From: Paenibacillus tyrphae
GTDB taxonomy: Bacteria; Bacillota; Bacilli; Paenibacillales; NBRC-103111
Direction: 5' to 3'
DNA length: 64,000 bases
NCBI RefSeq assembly: GCF_000722545.1
Contig: NZ_JNVM01000004.1
Span: 124,001 to 188,000 of the forward strand
In this document: piece by piece, positions 51,534 to 60,757 of the stretch
Numbering within the stretch: position 1 is the stretch's first letter
Layout of the letters: each line of letters starts with the position of its first letter
The notes under the pieces: model-generated
The model's input: only the letters and a program-made list of their open reading frames with translations
Told to the model about the DNA's origin: nothing
The model's database searches: none
Position numbers and translations under genes: made by a program

Positions 51534-52448
51534 ATGGAATTTCAGCTTACCACCGACATTTTTGTGCAGCAGTTGATTAACGCTTTGATCGTAGGCTCCT
51601 TTTATGCCTTAATTGCGCTCGGTTATTCGATGGTATACGGCATCATCAAGCTGCTTAATTTTGCCCATGGCGATTTGTTCATGGTTGGCGCTTTCGTCGG
51701 CTACACGGTATTGGCCAAGCTTACCGGCACGGGGGAAAGTTTGCTGGGGATGGGATTGGCTTTTGTCATCGCGATGATCATCACCGGATTTTTGGGGATG
51801 GGAATCGAGCGGATCGCCTACAGGCCGCTGCTGAAGGCTCCCCGTTTGTCGATATTGATTACTGCGGTAGGCATGTCGCTGGTGCTTGAAAATACGATTA
51901 TGGCAGCTTATGGCGCCAAGCCGTATATTATGCCCGTGACGCTGCCGACGACCGGGTTCTCGCTGCTCGGCGCCAAAATTACGTATGCCCAGATCGGAAT
52001 CATCGCCGTCTCGGCATTATTAATGTTCGCTTTGCAGCTGTTCGTCCACCGGACGATTTACGGCAAGGCGATGCGGGCGATTGCGATCGATCCGACGGCC
52101 AGCAGTCTGGTCGGTATCAACGTGACGAAAGTGATTTCGTTGACGTTCTTCGTCGGCTCTTTTCTGGCCGCCGCCGCCGGCATGATGAATGCGAGCTATT
52201 ACGGCAGCCTTACGTTTACGATGGGCTTTATTTTTGGCATGAAGGCCTTTACGGCCGCCGTCATCGGCGGAATCGGCAGCATTCGCGGGGCGATGCTCGG
52301 CGGCTTGACGCTGGGCGTGCTGGAGACGATCGGCACGTATCAATTCGGCGGCGAATGGAAGGATGTTTTTGCGTTCTTCATTCTCATCGCCTTGCTAGTG
52401 GTCAAACCGACGGGCATTTTAGGCCAAAAAGTGACGGAGAGGATGTAG
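51534..52448 (+). CDS. livH: HAAT ABC transporter permease LivH
   Basis: 304 residues, about eight helices. LINALIVGSFYALIALGYSM and the EAA-like MGFIFGMKAFTAAVIGGIGS are hallmarks of LivH. AAAGGAG precedes ATG 51534. It ends three bases before livM. Confidence 0.94.
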   Translation: MEFQLTTDIFVQQLINALIVGSFYALIALGYSMVYGIIKLLNFAHGDLFMVGAFVGYTVLAKLTGTGESLLGMGLAFVIAMIITGFLGMGIERIAYRPLLKAPRLSILITAVGMSLVLENTIMAAYGAKPYIMPVTLPTTGFSLLGAKITYAQIGIIAVSALLMFALQLFVHRTIYGKAMRAIAIDPTASSLVGINVTKVISLTFFVGSFLAAAAGMMNASYYGSLTFTMGFIFGMKAFTAAVIGGIGSIRGAMLGGLTLGVLETIGTYQFGGEWKDVFAFFILIALLVVKPTGILGQKVTERM

Positions 52449-52451
52449 CCT

Positions 52452-53456
52452 ATGGAAAATGCGACGAAGCAAACCGTTGTTTTAAACCGCCCAAAAATGA
52501 ATGCCAAATCTTCGGCGCTCGCGGCGCTGATGGTGCTGGCCGCGTTTTTCCCTTTCTTCGCCGGGCCTTATTGGCTGGATGTCGGCTTTCTTGCCGTGTT
52601 CTATATCGTTCTGGGGCTTGGACTGAATGTCGTTGTCGGCTACGCCGGGCTGCTCGACCTCGGGTATTCCGCGTTTTTCGCGGTCGGCGCTTATACGACG
52701 GGCATTTTCATGACGCAGTTTCAAATGAACTTTTTCCTGGCTCTTGTGCTTAGCGGAATATTCGCCGCCGTGGCCGGCCTCATTATTGGGGCGCCGACCC
52801 TCCGGCTGCGCAGCGACTATCTGGCGATCGTCACATTGGGTTTCGGCGAAATTGTCAAAATATCGGCCAAAAATCTCGAATTTACCGGCGGAGCGTCCGG
52901 CATTTACGGCATCCTGAGCCCGTTTCCCACTCCAACGACCTTCATGGGCGTTACGATCAACAACCTGACGTATTGCTATTGGGCGATACTGATTTTAGCG
53001 GTCGTTACGATCGTGGCTTCCAAGCGGCTCGGGCAATCGAGAATCGGGCGCTCCTGGGCTTACATCCGGGAGGATGAGGATGCGGCGGAAGCGATGGGCA
53101 TTAACCGGGTCCGCAGCAAGCTGGCCGCTTATTCGGTGGGAGCTTTTTTCGGTGGCTTGGCCGGTGCGGTGTTTGCGGTCAAAATGACGGCGATCGCGCC
53201 CGAAAGCTTCAACTTCATGCAGTCGGTCATGATTTTGCTGGCCGTGGTCTTGGGCGGTCTGGGCCGGATTTCCGGCGTCGTGATCGGCGCGATCATCGTC
53301 ATTGTACTTCCCGAGTCGCTTCGGGATCTGAATAAGCTCATTCATTTGGATGTCGATATCGAACGCTACCGCTTCCTTGTTTTCGGGGTCGCGCTGGTGA
53401 TCCTGATGATTTTCCGCCCGCAAGGGCTCGTTCCTGAGAGCCGGGGGAAAGAATAA
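52452..53456 (+). CDS. livM: HAAT ABC transporter permease LivM
   Basis: 334 residues, about nine helices. GLGLNVVVGYAGLLDLGYSA and LRLRSDYLAIVTLGFGEIVK are typical of LivM; RIGRSWAYIREDEDAAEAMG is the loop contacting the ATPases. It ends in a basic tail PQGLVPESRGKE. Confidence 0.95.
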   Translation: MENATKQTVVLNRPKMNAKSSALAALMVLAAFFPFFAGPYWLDVGFLAVFYIVLGLGLNVVVGYAGLLDLGYSAFFAVGAYTTGIFMTQFQMNFFLALVLSGIFAAVAGLIIGAPTLRLRSDYLAIVTLGFGEIVKISAKNLEFTGGASGIYGILSPFPTPTTFMGVTINNLTYCYWAILILAVVTIVASKRLGQSRIGRSWAYIREDEDAAEAMGINRVRSKLAAYSVGAFFGGLAGAVFAVKMTAIAPESFNFMQSVMILLAVVLGGLGRISGVVIGAIIVIVLPESLRDLNKLIHLDVDIERYRFLVFGVALVILMIFRPQGLVPESRGKE

Positions 53457-53475
53457 GCAATCCGAGGTGATCTAA

Positions 53476-54255
53476 ATGGCGAACATGCGAATCTCCAATC
53501 TGCATCTCCAATTCGGCGGATTGACGGCCGTGAACAACTTGAGCTTTTACATTCCGGACAATGCCGTGATGAGCGTCATCGGGCCGAACGGGGCCGGGAA
53601 AACATCCTTGTTTAATATGATTACGGGCTTTTACCGGCCGACACGCGGCGAAATTTTATTCGACGGTGTGAATATCGTCGGGAAGAAGCCGAGCCGGATT
53701 ACGTCGATGGGCATGGCCCGCACCTTTCAGAACCTGCGCGTATTTCCGAACCTGACCGTGCTGGAGAACGTGATGGCCGGTATGCACTCCAGAACGAAGC
53801 AAGGGCTGCTGGGAGCGCTGCTGCGCACACCCGGTCACCGCAAGGAGGAAGCCTGGATTCGGCAGGTGGCGGAGGAGTGCATTCGTTTTGTCGGGATTGA
53901 AACGTACACCGACAGGTTGGCCAAGAACCTGCCTTATGGCGCCCAGCGCTATCTGGAAATTGCGCGCGCCTTGGCGATCCAGCCGAAAATTCTTTTTCTG
54001 GACGAGCCGGCGGCGGGCTTCAATTTCAGTGAAAAGCGGGATTTGATCGGTCTGATCGGTCGAATTCGCGAGACTTACCGCATTCCCGTCGTCCTGATCG
54101 AGCACGATATGGGACTGATCAATAAAGTGTCCGATCACATTATGGTGCTGAATTACGGGCAAAAGCTAGCGGAAGGCACGCCGCTGGACGTGCTGAACGA
54201 TCCCCGGGTGATCGAAGCGTATCTGGGCAAAGAAGAGGAGGATGAGGCAGGATGA
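53476..54255 (+). CDS. livG: HAAT ABC transporter ATPase LivG
   Basis: 259 residues. Walker A GPNGAGKTSLFN, Q-loop RTFQNLRVFPNLTVLENV, a signature region LPYGAQRYLEIARAL (LSGGQ replaced by LPYGAQ, normal for LivG) and Walker B ILFLDEPAAGFN. GAGGTGAT precedes ATG 53476. Overlaps livF by four bases. Confidence 0.95.
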   Translation: MANMRISNLHLQFGGLTAVNNLSFYIPDNAVMSVIGPNGAGKTSLFNMITGFYRPTRGEILFDGVNIVGKKPSRITSMGMARTFQNLRVFPNLTVLENVMAGMHSRTKQGLLGALLRTPGHRKEEAWIRQVAEECIRFVGIETYTDRLAKNLPYGAQRYLEIARALAIQPKILFLDEPAAGFNFSEKRDLIGLIGRIRETYRIPVVLIEHDMGLINKVSDHIMVLNYGQKLAEGTPLDVLNDPRVIEAYLGKEEEDEAG

Positions 54256-54974
54256 GCACCCTTCTCGAAGTGAAGCGCATGGAAACCTTTTACGGCAAAA
54301 TTCAGTCGGTCCGCGGTGTCGATTTTACGGTGAAGCAAGGTGAAATCGTCGCGCTGCTCGGGGCCAACGGCGCCGGCAAAAGCACGATTCTGAAAACGAT
54401 ATCCGGGCTGATCCGTCCGGCTCAAGGCAGCATCGCGCTTATGGGCGAAGACCTGACGAAAAAAGAGCCTCATACGATCGTGGAAATGGGCGTCGTGCAC
54501 GTGCCGGAGGGGCGGAGGGTGTTCGGAGGCCTCGCGGTGACGGAAAACCTGGAGCTTGGCTTTTTCATCAAGAAGAGGGACAAGGCGAAGCTGGCGCAAA
54601 ATCTGGACATGGTCTTTCAAATGTTTCCCCGGCTGGCCGAGCGCCGCAAGCAAATGGCGGGAACGTTAAGCGGCGGGGAGCAGCAGATGCTGGCCACCGG
54701 CCGGGCACTCATGTCGGAGCCCAAGCTGCTGATGCTGGACGAGCCTTCCATGGGGCTTGCCCCGATCGTCGTCATCGATATTATGAAGATCATCAAACAG
54801 ATCAATCAACAGCGGGGCACGACGATTTTGCTGGTTGAGCAGAACGCGAAGGCGGCGCTCAAATTGGCGCATCGCGGCTACGTGCTGGAAACGGGCTCCA
54901 TTACGATGGAAGACAGCGCCGGCAACCTGCTTGCGGACGATAACGTGGTCAAGGCTTACCTCGGGGTTCATTGA
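54252..54974 (+). CDS. livF: HAAT ABC transporter ATPase LivF
   Basis: 240 residues. Walker A GANGAGKSTILK, signature LSGGEQQMLATGRALM, Walker B LLMLDEPSMGLAPI. VVHVPEGRRVFGGLAVTENL is specific to LivF. It completes the transporter with LivG. Confidence 0.96.
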   Translation: MSTLLEVKRMETFYGKIQSVRGVDFTVKQGEIVALLGANGAGKSTILKTISGLIRPAQGSIALMGEDLTKKEPHTIVEMGVVHVPEGRRVFGGLAVTENLELGFFIKKRDKAKLAQNLDMVFQMFPRLAERRKQMAGTLSGGEQQMLATGRALMSEPKLLMLDEPSMGLAPIVVIDIMKIIKQINQQRGTTILLVEQNAKAALKLAHRGYVLETGSITMEDSAGNLLADDNVVKAYLGVH

Positions 54975-55297
54975 CGGCTCGTATCATGGCCGCATTGCTG
55001 TTATTTGTGTTTAATGTGTTCAATCATTATACACTTACGGAGTATATGCCAACGGACTGGGGCATTTTCGTGCTGCTGGCGCTGATCCCTGCCGTGATGG
55101 GGCAGATGCTGTTCATAGCCTATGTAAACGCGACGACGGTGTCCATGGCGGTCATCGGGGAACCGGTATTGGCGATCATTTTGGCTTATCTGTTATTAAA
55201 CGAACAGCCTACCTGGCTTCAGGCGGCCGGGGGGCTTTTAACCATGCTTGGCGTAGGGATTTATTTTCGAATCAAGCCCAAAAGTGTTCAAAAATAG
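54971..55297 (+). pseudogene. C-terminal half of an EamA/DMT transporter
   Basis: About 108 codons encode only the second EamA repeat, ending EPVLAIILAYLLLNEQPTWL and QAAGGLLTMLGVGIYF. It begins inside the livF stop codon with no own SD. An intact member has about 300 residues. It looks like a remnant joined to livF by deletion; some half-size DMT proteins work as dimers, so activity is not excluded. Confidence 0.6.
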
Positions 55298-55336
55298 ACA
55301 AGTTAATTAAAATAAACAAAATTATTGTAAAATATG

Positions 55337-55365
55337 TGTACAATTTCGTCTTTTGATTGTATAGT
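55337..55365 (+). promoter_or_regulatory. candidate promoter of the proline catabolic genes
   Basis: TGTACA (55337-55342), 17-base spacer, TATAGT (55360-55365). The layout is the same as that of the livJ promoter candidate (TGTACA-17-TATAAT). Confidence 0.4.
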
Positions 55366-55373
55366 GTAAATAC

Positions 55374-55387
55374 AGACAACGCTTTCA
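55374..55387. promoter_or_regulatory. candidate cre site before proline dehydrogenase
   Basis: AGACAACGCTTTCA matches TGAAARCGYTTTCA at 12 of 14 positions, shortly after the proposed transcription start. Confidence 0.4.
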
Positions 55388-55423
55388 TACGGCAACAATG
55401 GATGGTTTTAGAAGGAGGATTCG

Positions 55424-56344
55424 GTGTCCATGGAAGTGCTCATGCGGAATATGTTTCAAGCGATAGGAAAGAACCGCTCCGCGAATCAATTGGCGAAAAG
55501 ATACGGATTGCGCTTCGGCGCGGCTCGCTTCGTAGCAGGTGAAACGATCGGGCATTCGATCGAAGTGGTTCGCAAGCTGAATCAGTCCGGCCGGGTCGTC
55601 ACGTTGGACCATTTGGGCGAATTTATTTCCACCGAGGCCGAGGCCATGGAATCGACCGAAATGTGTCTGCGCACGTTAGATGCGATCGCGGAATCGGGCG
55701 TTCAATCCAATCTTTCTCTAAAGATGACTTCGCTTGGACTGGATATCGACAAAGAGCTGTGCATGAGCAATATGCGCAGAATTTTGGACAGAGCCAAGGA
55801 ATATGGTAATTTCGTGCGCATCGATATGGAGGATTACGCCCACTGCCAAGTGTCGCTCGATATTTACCGCGAGCTTCGTCAGACCTACGACAATGTCGGC
55901 ATCGTCATTCAGGCGTACTTGTTCCGCACGGAGCAGGATATTAAGGATTTGAACGAGCTGCGGGCCAATCTGCGCCTGGTGAAGGGAGCCTATAAGGAGT
56001 CTCCGAAGGTAGCCTTCCCGGAAAAGAAAGACGTTGATGAAAATTACAAGAAGATCATCAAGATGCACCTGCTGAACGGAAACTATACGGCGGTTGCCAG
56101 CCATGACGAGAACATGATCACGTTTACCAAGCAGCTGGTCAAAGAGCACGGCATCCCGAACGACCGCTTCGAGTTCCAGATGCTCTACGGTATTTGCGAG
56201 GAGCTGCAAAACCGGCTGGTTGCCGAAGGCTACAAGGTGCGCGTCTACGTTCCGTACGGCATCGATTGGTTCGGTTACTTCATGCGGCGGCTGGCGGAAC
56301 GTCCGGCGAATGTATGGTTTGTGCTGAAAAATATGTTTAAATAA
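55424..56344 (+). CDS. putB: proline dehydrogenase
   Basis: 306 residues, the size of Bacillus PutB/FadM-type monofunctional enzymes. NLSLKMTSLGLDIDKELC, FVRIDMEDYAHC, LRLVKGAYKE and FEFQMLYGICEEL are FAD-barrel motifs, and YVPYGIDWFGYFMRRLAERP is the conserved substrate-binding end. It oxidises L-proline to pyrroline-5-carboxylate with FAD. GTG 55424 or ATG 55430 may start it; AAGGAGG lies at 55412. Followed 31 bases later by the second pathway enzyme. Confidence 0.94.
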   Translation: MSMEVLMRNMFQAIGKNRSANQLAKRYGLRFGAARFVAGETIGHSIEVVRKLNQSGRVVTLDHLGEFISTEAEAMESTEMCLRTLDAIAESGVQSNLSLKMTSLGLDIDKELCMSNMRRILDRAKEYGNFVRIDMEDYAHCQVSLDIYRELRQTYDNVGIVIQAYLFRTEQDIKDLNELRANLRLVKGAYKESPKVAFPEKKDVDENYKKIIKMHLLNGNYTAVASHDENMITFTKQLVKEHGIPNDRFEFQMLYGICEELQNRLVAEGYKVRVYVPYGIDWFGYFMRRLAERPANVWFVLKNMFK

Positions 56345-56375
56345 TCCATTGATATTATTGAGAGGGGACTAATCG

Positions 56376-57944
56376 ATGAATACGTTGACCAATGTTAAGC
56401 CTTTTGTAAATGAGCCGTTTACGGATTTCAGCAAGGAAGAGAACAAGCAGGCGATGGAAGCGGCAATCGCCAAGATCAAGGCCGAGCTTGGCCGGGAATA
56501 CCCGCTGCATATCGGCAGCAAAAAAGTGATGACTGAAGCGCGCATCGTATCAATAAACCCGGGGGACAAGGATGAAGTGATTGGCCACGTCAGCAAAGCC
56601 GACCAGGCTTTGGCCGAAGAGGCGATGCAGACTGCTTTGCAGGCGTTCGAATCGTGGAAACGAGTACCGGCTGCGGAGCGCGCGGACTATTTGTTCAAAG
56701 CGGCCGAGCTGATGCGTCAGCGCAAGCATGAGTTTTCCGCGCTCATGATTCTGGAATCCGGCAAAAACTACGCTGAGGCCGATGCCGATACTGCGGAAGC
56801 GATCGATTTCATCGAGTTTTATGCCCGGGAAATGCTGCGCCTGAGCCGCACAAACGAAAACCAGCCTTTGACGAAAATCGCGGGCGAGACGAATAACCTG
56901 ACGTACATTCCGCTTGGCGTCGGCGTCGTGATTCCTCCGTGGAACTTCCCGCTGGCGATTTGTGTAGGCATGACGACGGCCGCCGTCGTATCCGGCAACA
57001 CCGTTCTGCTCAAGCCAGCGTCCACGACGCCGATCATCGCTCATAAATTCGTGGCGTTGATGGAAGAAGTGGGACTGCCTGCCGGCGTCATTAACTATAT
57101 TCCGGGCAGCGGCGCGGAAGTCGGCGATTACTTGACGACGCATCCGAAAACGCGCTTCGTCAGCTTCACCGGCTCCAAGGAAATCGGACTGCGCATCAAC
57201 CGTTTGGCGGCGGAGACGGCTCCAGGCCAAATCTGGATCAAGCGCGTCGTTGCGGAAATGGGTGGAAAAGACGGAATTGTAGTTGACGAAACGGCCGATC
57301 TTCAAGCGGCGGCCCAAGCGATTGTCGCTTCGGCTTTCGGCTTCCAAGGCCAGAAATGCTCGGCCGGCTCGCGCGCGTTTATCGTCGAGTCCGTGTACGA
57401 CGAAGTGGTCGAGAAGGTTGCCGAATTGACGAAAGCCCTGCAAGTCGGGCTGCCGGAAACGAATGCCCCGGTAGGACCGGTTATCGATCAAGGCTCCTAC
57501 GATAAAATTTTGAATTACATCGAGATCGGTAAAACGGAAGGCAAGCTGCTTGCTGGCGGCGGCAAGGCGGAAGGCAACGGCTATTATATCGAGCCGACGG
57601 TATTTGCCGACGTGGACGGCAAAGCGCGGATCATGCAAGAGGAGATTTTCGGGCCGGTGCTCGCCATCGGCAAAGCGAAGGACTGGAAAGAAGCGATTGC
57701 GCTGTATAACGATACCGAATTCGGTTTGACGGGCGCATTCTTCTCCTCGGACGAAGACCGGATCGAGGAAGCGCTGGAAACGATGCACTGCGGCAATCTG
57801 TACATCAACCGCAAGTGTACTGGTGCCTTGGTCGGCGCACATCCGTTCGGCGGGTTCAACATGTCCGGCACGGACTCCAAAGCGGGCGGCTACGATTATT
57901 TGCTGCTGTTTACGCAAGCCAAATTAACCTCCCGTAAAAACTGA
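56376..57944 (+). CDS. putC: L-glutamate gamma-semialdehyde dehydrogenase
   Basis: 522 residues. PPWNFPLAICVGMTTAAVVS is the NAD site, the catalytic Glu is in KRVVAEMGGKDGIVVDETAD, and the nucleophile Cys is in GFQGQKCSAGSRAFI. CTGALVGAHPFGGFNMSGTD is typical of the RocA/PutC group. It turns the product of PutB into glutamate. GAGAGGGG precedes ATG 56376. Together with the Liv transporter this suggests use of amino acids as a carbon/nitrogen source. Confidence 0.95.
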   Translation: MNTLTNVKPFVNEPFTDFSKEENKQAMEAAIAKIKAELGREYPLHIGSKKVMTEARIVSINPGDKDEVIGHVSKADQALAEEAMQTALQAFESWKRVPAAERADYLFKAAELMRQRKHEFSALMILESGKNYAEADADTAEAIDFIEFYAREMLRLSRTNENQPLTKIAGETNNLTYIPLGVGVVIPPWNFPLAICVGMTTAAVVSGNTVLLKPASTTPIIAHKFVALMEEVGLPAGVINYIPGSGAEVGDYLTTHPKTRFVSFTGSKEIGLRINRLAAETAPGQIWIKRVVAEMGGKDGIVVDETADLQAAAQAIVASAFGFQGQKCSAGSRAFIVESVYDEVVEKVAELTKALQVGLPETNAPVGPVIDQGSYDKILNYIEIGKTEGKLLAGGGKAEGNGYYIEPTVFADVDGKARIMQEEIFGPVLAIGKAKDWKEAIALYNDTEFGLTGAFFSSDEDRIEEALETMHCGNLYINRKCTGALVGAHPFGGFNMSGTDSKAGGYDYLLLFTQAKLTSRKN

Positions 57945-57985
57945 TCGCCTGCCGACGAACGTACGTGCAGGTTGTGAGACAAACG

Positions 57986-58018
57986 AAGCCCGGTACCGAT
58001 TTAAGGTGCCGGGTTTCG
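57986..58018 (+). terminator. Rho-independent terminator
   Basis: AAGCCCGGTACC, loop GATTTAA, GGTGCCGGGTTT, then CGCTTG. Short T-run. It ends putBC. Confidence 0.65.
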
Positions 58019-58021
58019 CTT

Positions 58022-58224
58022 GTTGAGAAAGTGGTCAAACGGGATTATAGAGGTAACGAAGGGGCGGGGTATCCACTTCCGACCACTCTTGTCTTCGGGA
58101 AATTTGATTGGAGGCCGCCTAGTAGCGGACATTTCCCGCAGACAAAGGCGGCCGCTATCGCTTCTCCAGTGGATACCCCACCTCCGTATACTTCTCTATT
58201 TTTGTAAAAGCCCACTTTTTCAAC
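58022..58224. repeat. MITE-like element with long imperfect terminal inverted repeats
   Basis: This gap holds no real gene. The ends GTTGAGAAAGTGG (58022) and CCACTTTTTCAAC (58212) pair at 12 of 13 positions. GGGGTATCCACT (58066) and AGTGGATACCCC (58168) are perfect, and ATAGAG/CTCTAT pairs lie between. A central GGCCGCC/GGCGGCC stem completes a large hairpin of 203 bases. No transposase is encoded. A short hairpin with T-run follows near 58230-58267. Confidence 0.6.
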
Positions 58225-58352
58225 ACTGTGAGCCAAGTACCTTTTTAGGTGCCGGGCATTTTTTTATTAAATGACGTGGCCACCGCTCGTAAGCCAGGGA
58301 AAAAAGCAATCAGGCCGCCGTGATGTCGGCAGCCTATATCGCTATCTCTCTC

Positions 58353-59570
58353 TTACCTGGAGCCGGCCCTTGACGGGTCTTTGTGTTGGCGGATGCCCCA
58401 GAGGGTAAACAAAATTCCGACCACCGTCACCAGAGCGGCGGCGTATGGAACGGCGCGAAGCCCTCCGCCAAGCTGCATGTCGATGACCACGCCCCCCAGA
58501 TAAGCGCCGAAGGCGTTGCCGAGGTTAAAGGCTGCGATGTTCAGCGTAGACGCCAGAGTAGGTGCCTCTTTAGCCGTATTCAGCATATGAAGCTGCAGCC
58601 CCGGCACAGTCCCGAATGCGGCTACGCCAAAAACAAATATCGTGATCAACGTCAAGATCTTAACATGATCCGTCAGCCCTAACAGGACGAGAACGACTGC
58701 GAGCAGGACGAGAATCCCGGTGAGCGAGGGCAGCAGGTTCCGGTCCGCCAATTTTCCTCCATAAATATTGCCTATCGTAATCCCGAGGCCGAACAAAACA
58801 AGAATGTAAGATACAGAGCCTGGCGAAAATCCAGTGATGTCCACCAAAATAGGCGTAATGTAAGTGAAGGCTGTAAACACGCCTCCAAAGCCAAACACCG
58901 TCATCAGCAGCGCAACATGAACCGCAGGCCGGCGCAGCACGCCAAGCTCTTGCCCCAAGCTCGACGGGGCCGCTTTCACCCTGGGCACCAACAGAATGAC
59001 GCCAAGCAGTGCCACGAAGCCGATCGCGGTAATGGCCCAGAACGGCGAGCGTCATCCGTACGCTTGACCCAGGAATGTCCCGATCGGGACACCCAGGATG
59101 TTCGCCAAGGTCAGCCCGGTAAACATGATGGCGATAGCGCCGGCGCGCTTTTCCTTGGGGACCAGCTCGGCTGCGACGACGGAACCGACCCCGAAAAAGG
59201 AGCCGTGCGTCAACGCAGCCACAATGCGGGCGACCATCAGCACCGCGTAATTCGGCGCAAGCGCGGCGAGCGCGTTCCCGGCGATAAAGATGGCCATGAG
59301 CAGCAGCAGAAGCGCTTTGCGCTGCATCTTGTGCGTAGCCATCGTAATAAACGGAGCGCCTAAGGCGACTCCAAGGGCGTAGCCGGTAATGAGCAGGCCG
59401 GCCGACGGAATCGAGACTTGAAGGTCCGCCGCCACCTCCGGCAGCAGCCCCATGATGACGAATTCCGTCATTCCGATGGCAAATGCACCCACCGTTAATG
59501 CGTATAAAGCTAGGGTCGAGCCTTTGCTCGACACCGCTCTTGATGGATTAGTTAAACTATGCGATCTCAA
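58353..59570 (-). pseudogene. MFS efflux transporter interrupted by an in-frame TGA
   Basis: TTG 59570 with AGGGAGGGA upstream begins a 12-helix drug/purine efflux protein (YdhP/AraJ-like): FAIGMTEFVIMGLLPEVA is the first-helix signature. The frame meets TGA at 59054-59052 after GQAYG and continues unchanged as RSPFWAITAIGFVALLG to 58353. Trp is expected there (YGWR is common in the family), so TGG to TGA is a single change. The full product would be about 405 residues. Divergence from the downstream-lying LysR gene is not seen: both are on the minus strand. Confidence 0.82.
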
Positions 59571-59708
59571 GAAAAGTCCCTCCCTACAAGTAAGGAAGGC
59601 GATTTTGCAGGTGTCCGCCTTCCTCCCGATTGAAATCGATAGTCTACATTTTAAATCCAAAGCAGGCATAAAACAAATTATGAAATTGCGCTTCATTCAT
59701 AAATTTAT

Positions 59709-60581
59709 TTATAGATCGCTTTCGCGGATAAGCTGCATCAGCTCCTGAATTTCAGGCAGATGCTTATGCTTCATATTATAGGCGAAAAACAGCTCGTTTT
59801 TTACGGACAAATCCCCATAGATCACTTTGGTTCGCTCGTTCATCGATTTTTCCAACAGGTAGGTAGGCATCATGCTTAAACCTTCGCCGATTTCGATCGC
59901 CTTTAAAATGATATGTAAATTAGGAATGACGTGGATCGGTTTAATCAGCGGCCGTTTTTTAAAATGCTCTCGCCAAAACCTTCGGATAATCGGCAGCTCC
60001 AAGCCGTAGCTGATCCATTTTTGGGCGGCAAGCCACTGTTCTCTCCGCTTCAGACTATCCGTTTCAGGCACTTCCAGCCGGGCAGGGGCGACAACGACAA
60101 AGTGTTCGTCGTACAGCTTCGCATACTCAATTCCCGGCGTCACATATTTTTTGGACGTAATGATTATATCCGTTTTATCTTCCTTCAGCAGCTCCAGCAA
60201 TTGATCGGCCGTTCCGAAAGTGGAAATGGTGCACGTTTTGAGCTGAGGCAGCAGAGGAACGACTTTTTCCATATAAAACTCATGCGCCGACCCGATTCGG
60301 ATCGTTCGAAGACTGGGCAGGGAAGCGGATTTGAACGCCATCGTCGTTTCCTCCAGCGATTCGATCAGAGGCGCCAGCTGCGAGTATAGCTGCTTTCCTC
60401 GTTCCGTCGGGATGATTTTTCTTGAAGTTCTTATAAATAAAGCTTCCCCGACCTCCGCTTCCAGAGAAGCCAAATGCTGACTCATGGCCGGCTGCGTCAT
60501 CATGCGGGATTTCGCGGCTTCCGACACCGAGTTATGCTTGTAAATCGCAACAAAGCTTCGATACCATTCAAAATCGACCAT
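59709..60581 (-). CDS. LysR-family transcriptional regulator
   Basis: 290 residues. The HTH reads SVSEAAKSRMMTQPAMSQHL then ASLEAEVGEALF. The effector domain has IRIGSAHEFYMEKVVPLLPQ and KAIEIGEGLSMMPTYL. It lies upstream of the interrupted MFS gene on the same strand, with 138 bases between them, so it may regulate that exporter. Ligand unknown. Confidence 0.92.
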   Translation of the reverse strand: MVDFEWYRSFVAIYKHNSVSEAAKSRMMTQPAMSQHLASLEAEVGEALFIRTSRKIIPTERGKQLYSQLAPLIESLEETTMAFKSASLPSLRTIRIGSAHEFYMEKVVPLLPQLKTCTISTFGTADQLLELLKEDKTDIIITSKKYVTPGIEYAKLYDEHFVVVAPARLEVPETDSLKRREQWLAAQKWISYGLELPIIRRFWREHFKKRPLIKPIHVIPNLHIILKAIEIGEGLSMMPTYLLEKSMNERTKVIYGDLSVKNELFFAYNMKHKHLPEIQELMQLIRESDL

Positions 60582-60757
60582 AGTACAAGCTCCACCTGAC
60601 TTTCGTCCTAAATTCCATACCTATCATTGTAACCAATATCAAGCAAAGGCGCGCTAGAAAAAAAGTTAACCATTCAAAAAAAATATCCGTACCGATCGTA
60701 TTGCGTTCATTCGCTGAATACGAATAGTAGTAACATGCTTCACAAAGGAGAAAGACG

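Noticed and set aside
58045..58236. 63-codon minus-strand frame with a CGKC motif
   Set aside because: It lies wholly inside the inverted-repeat element and has no start signal.
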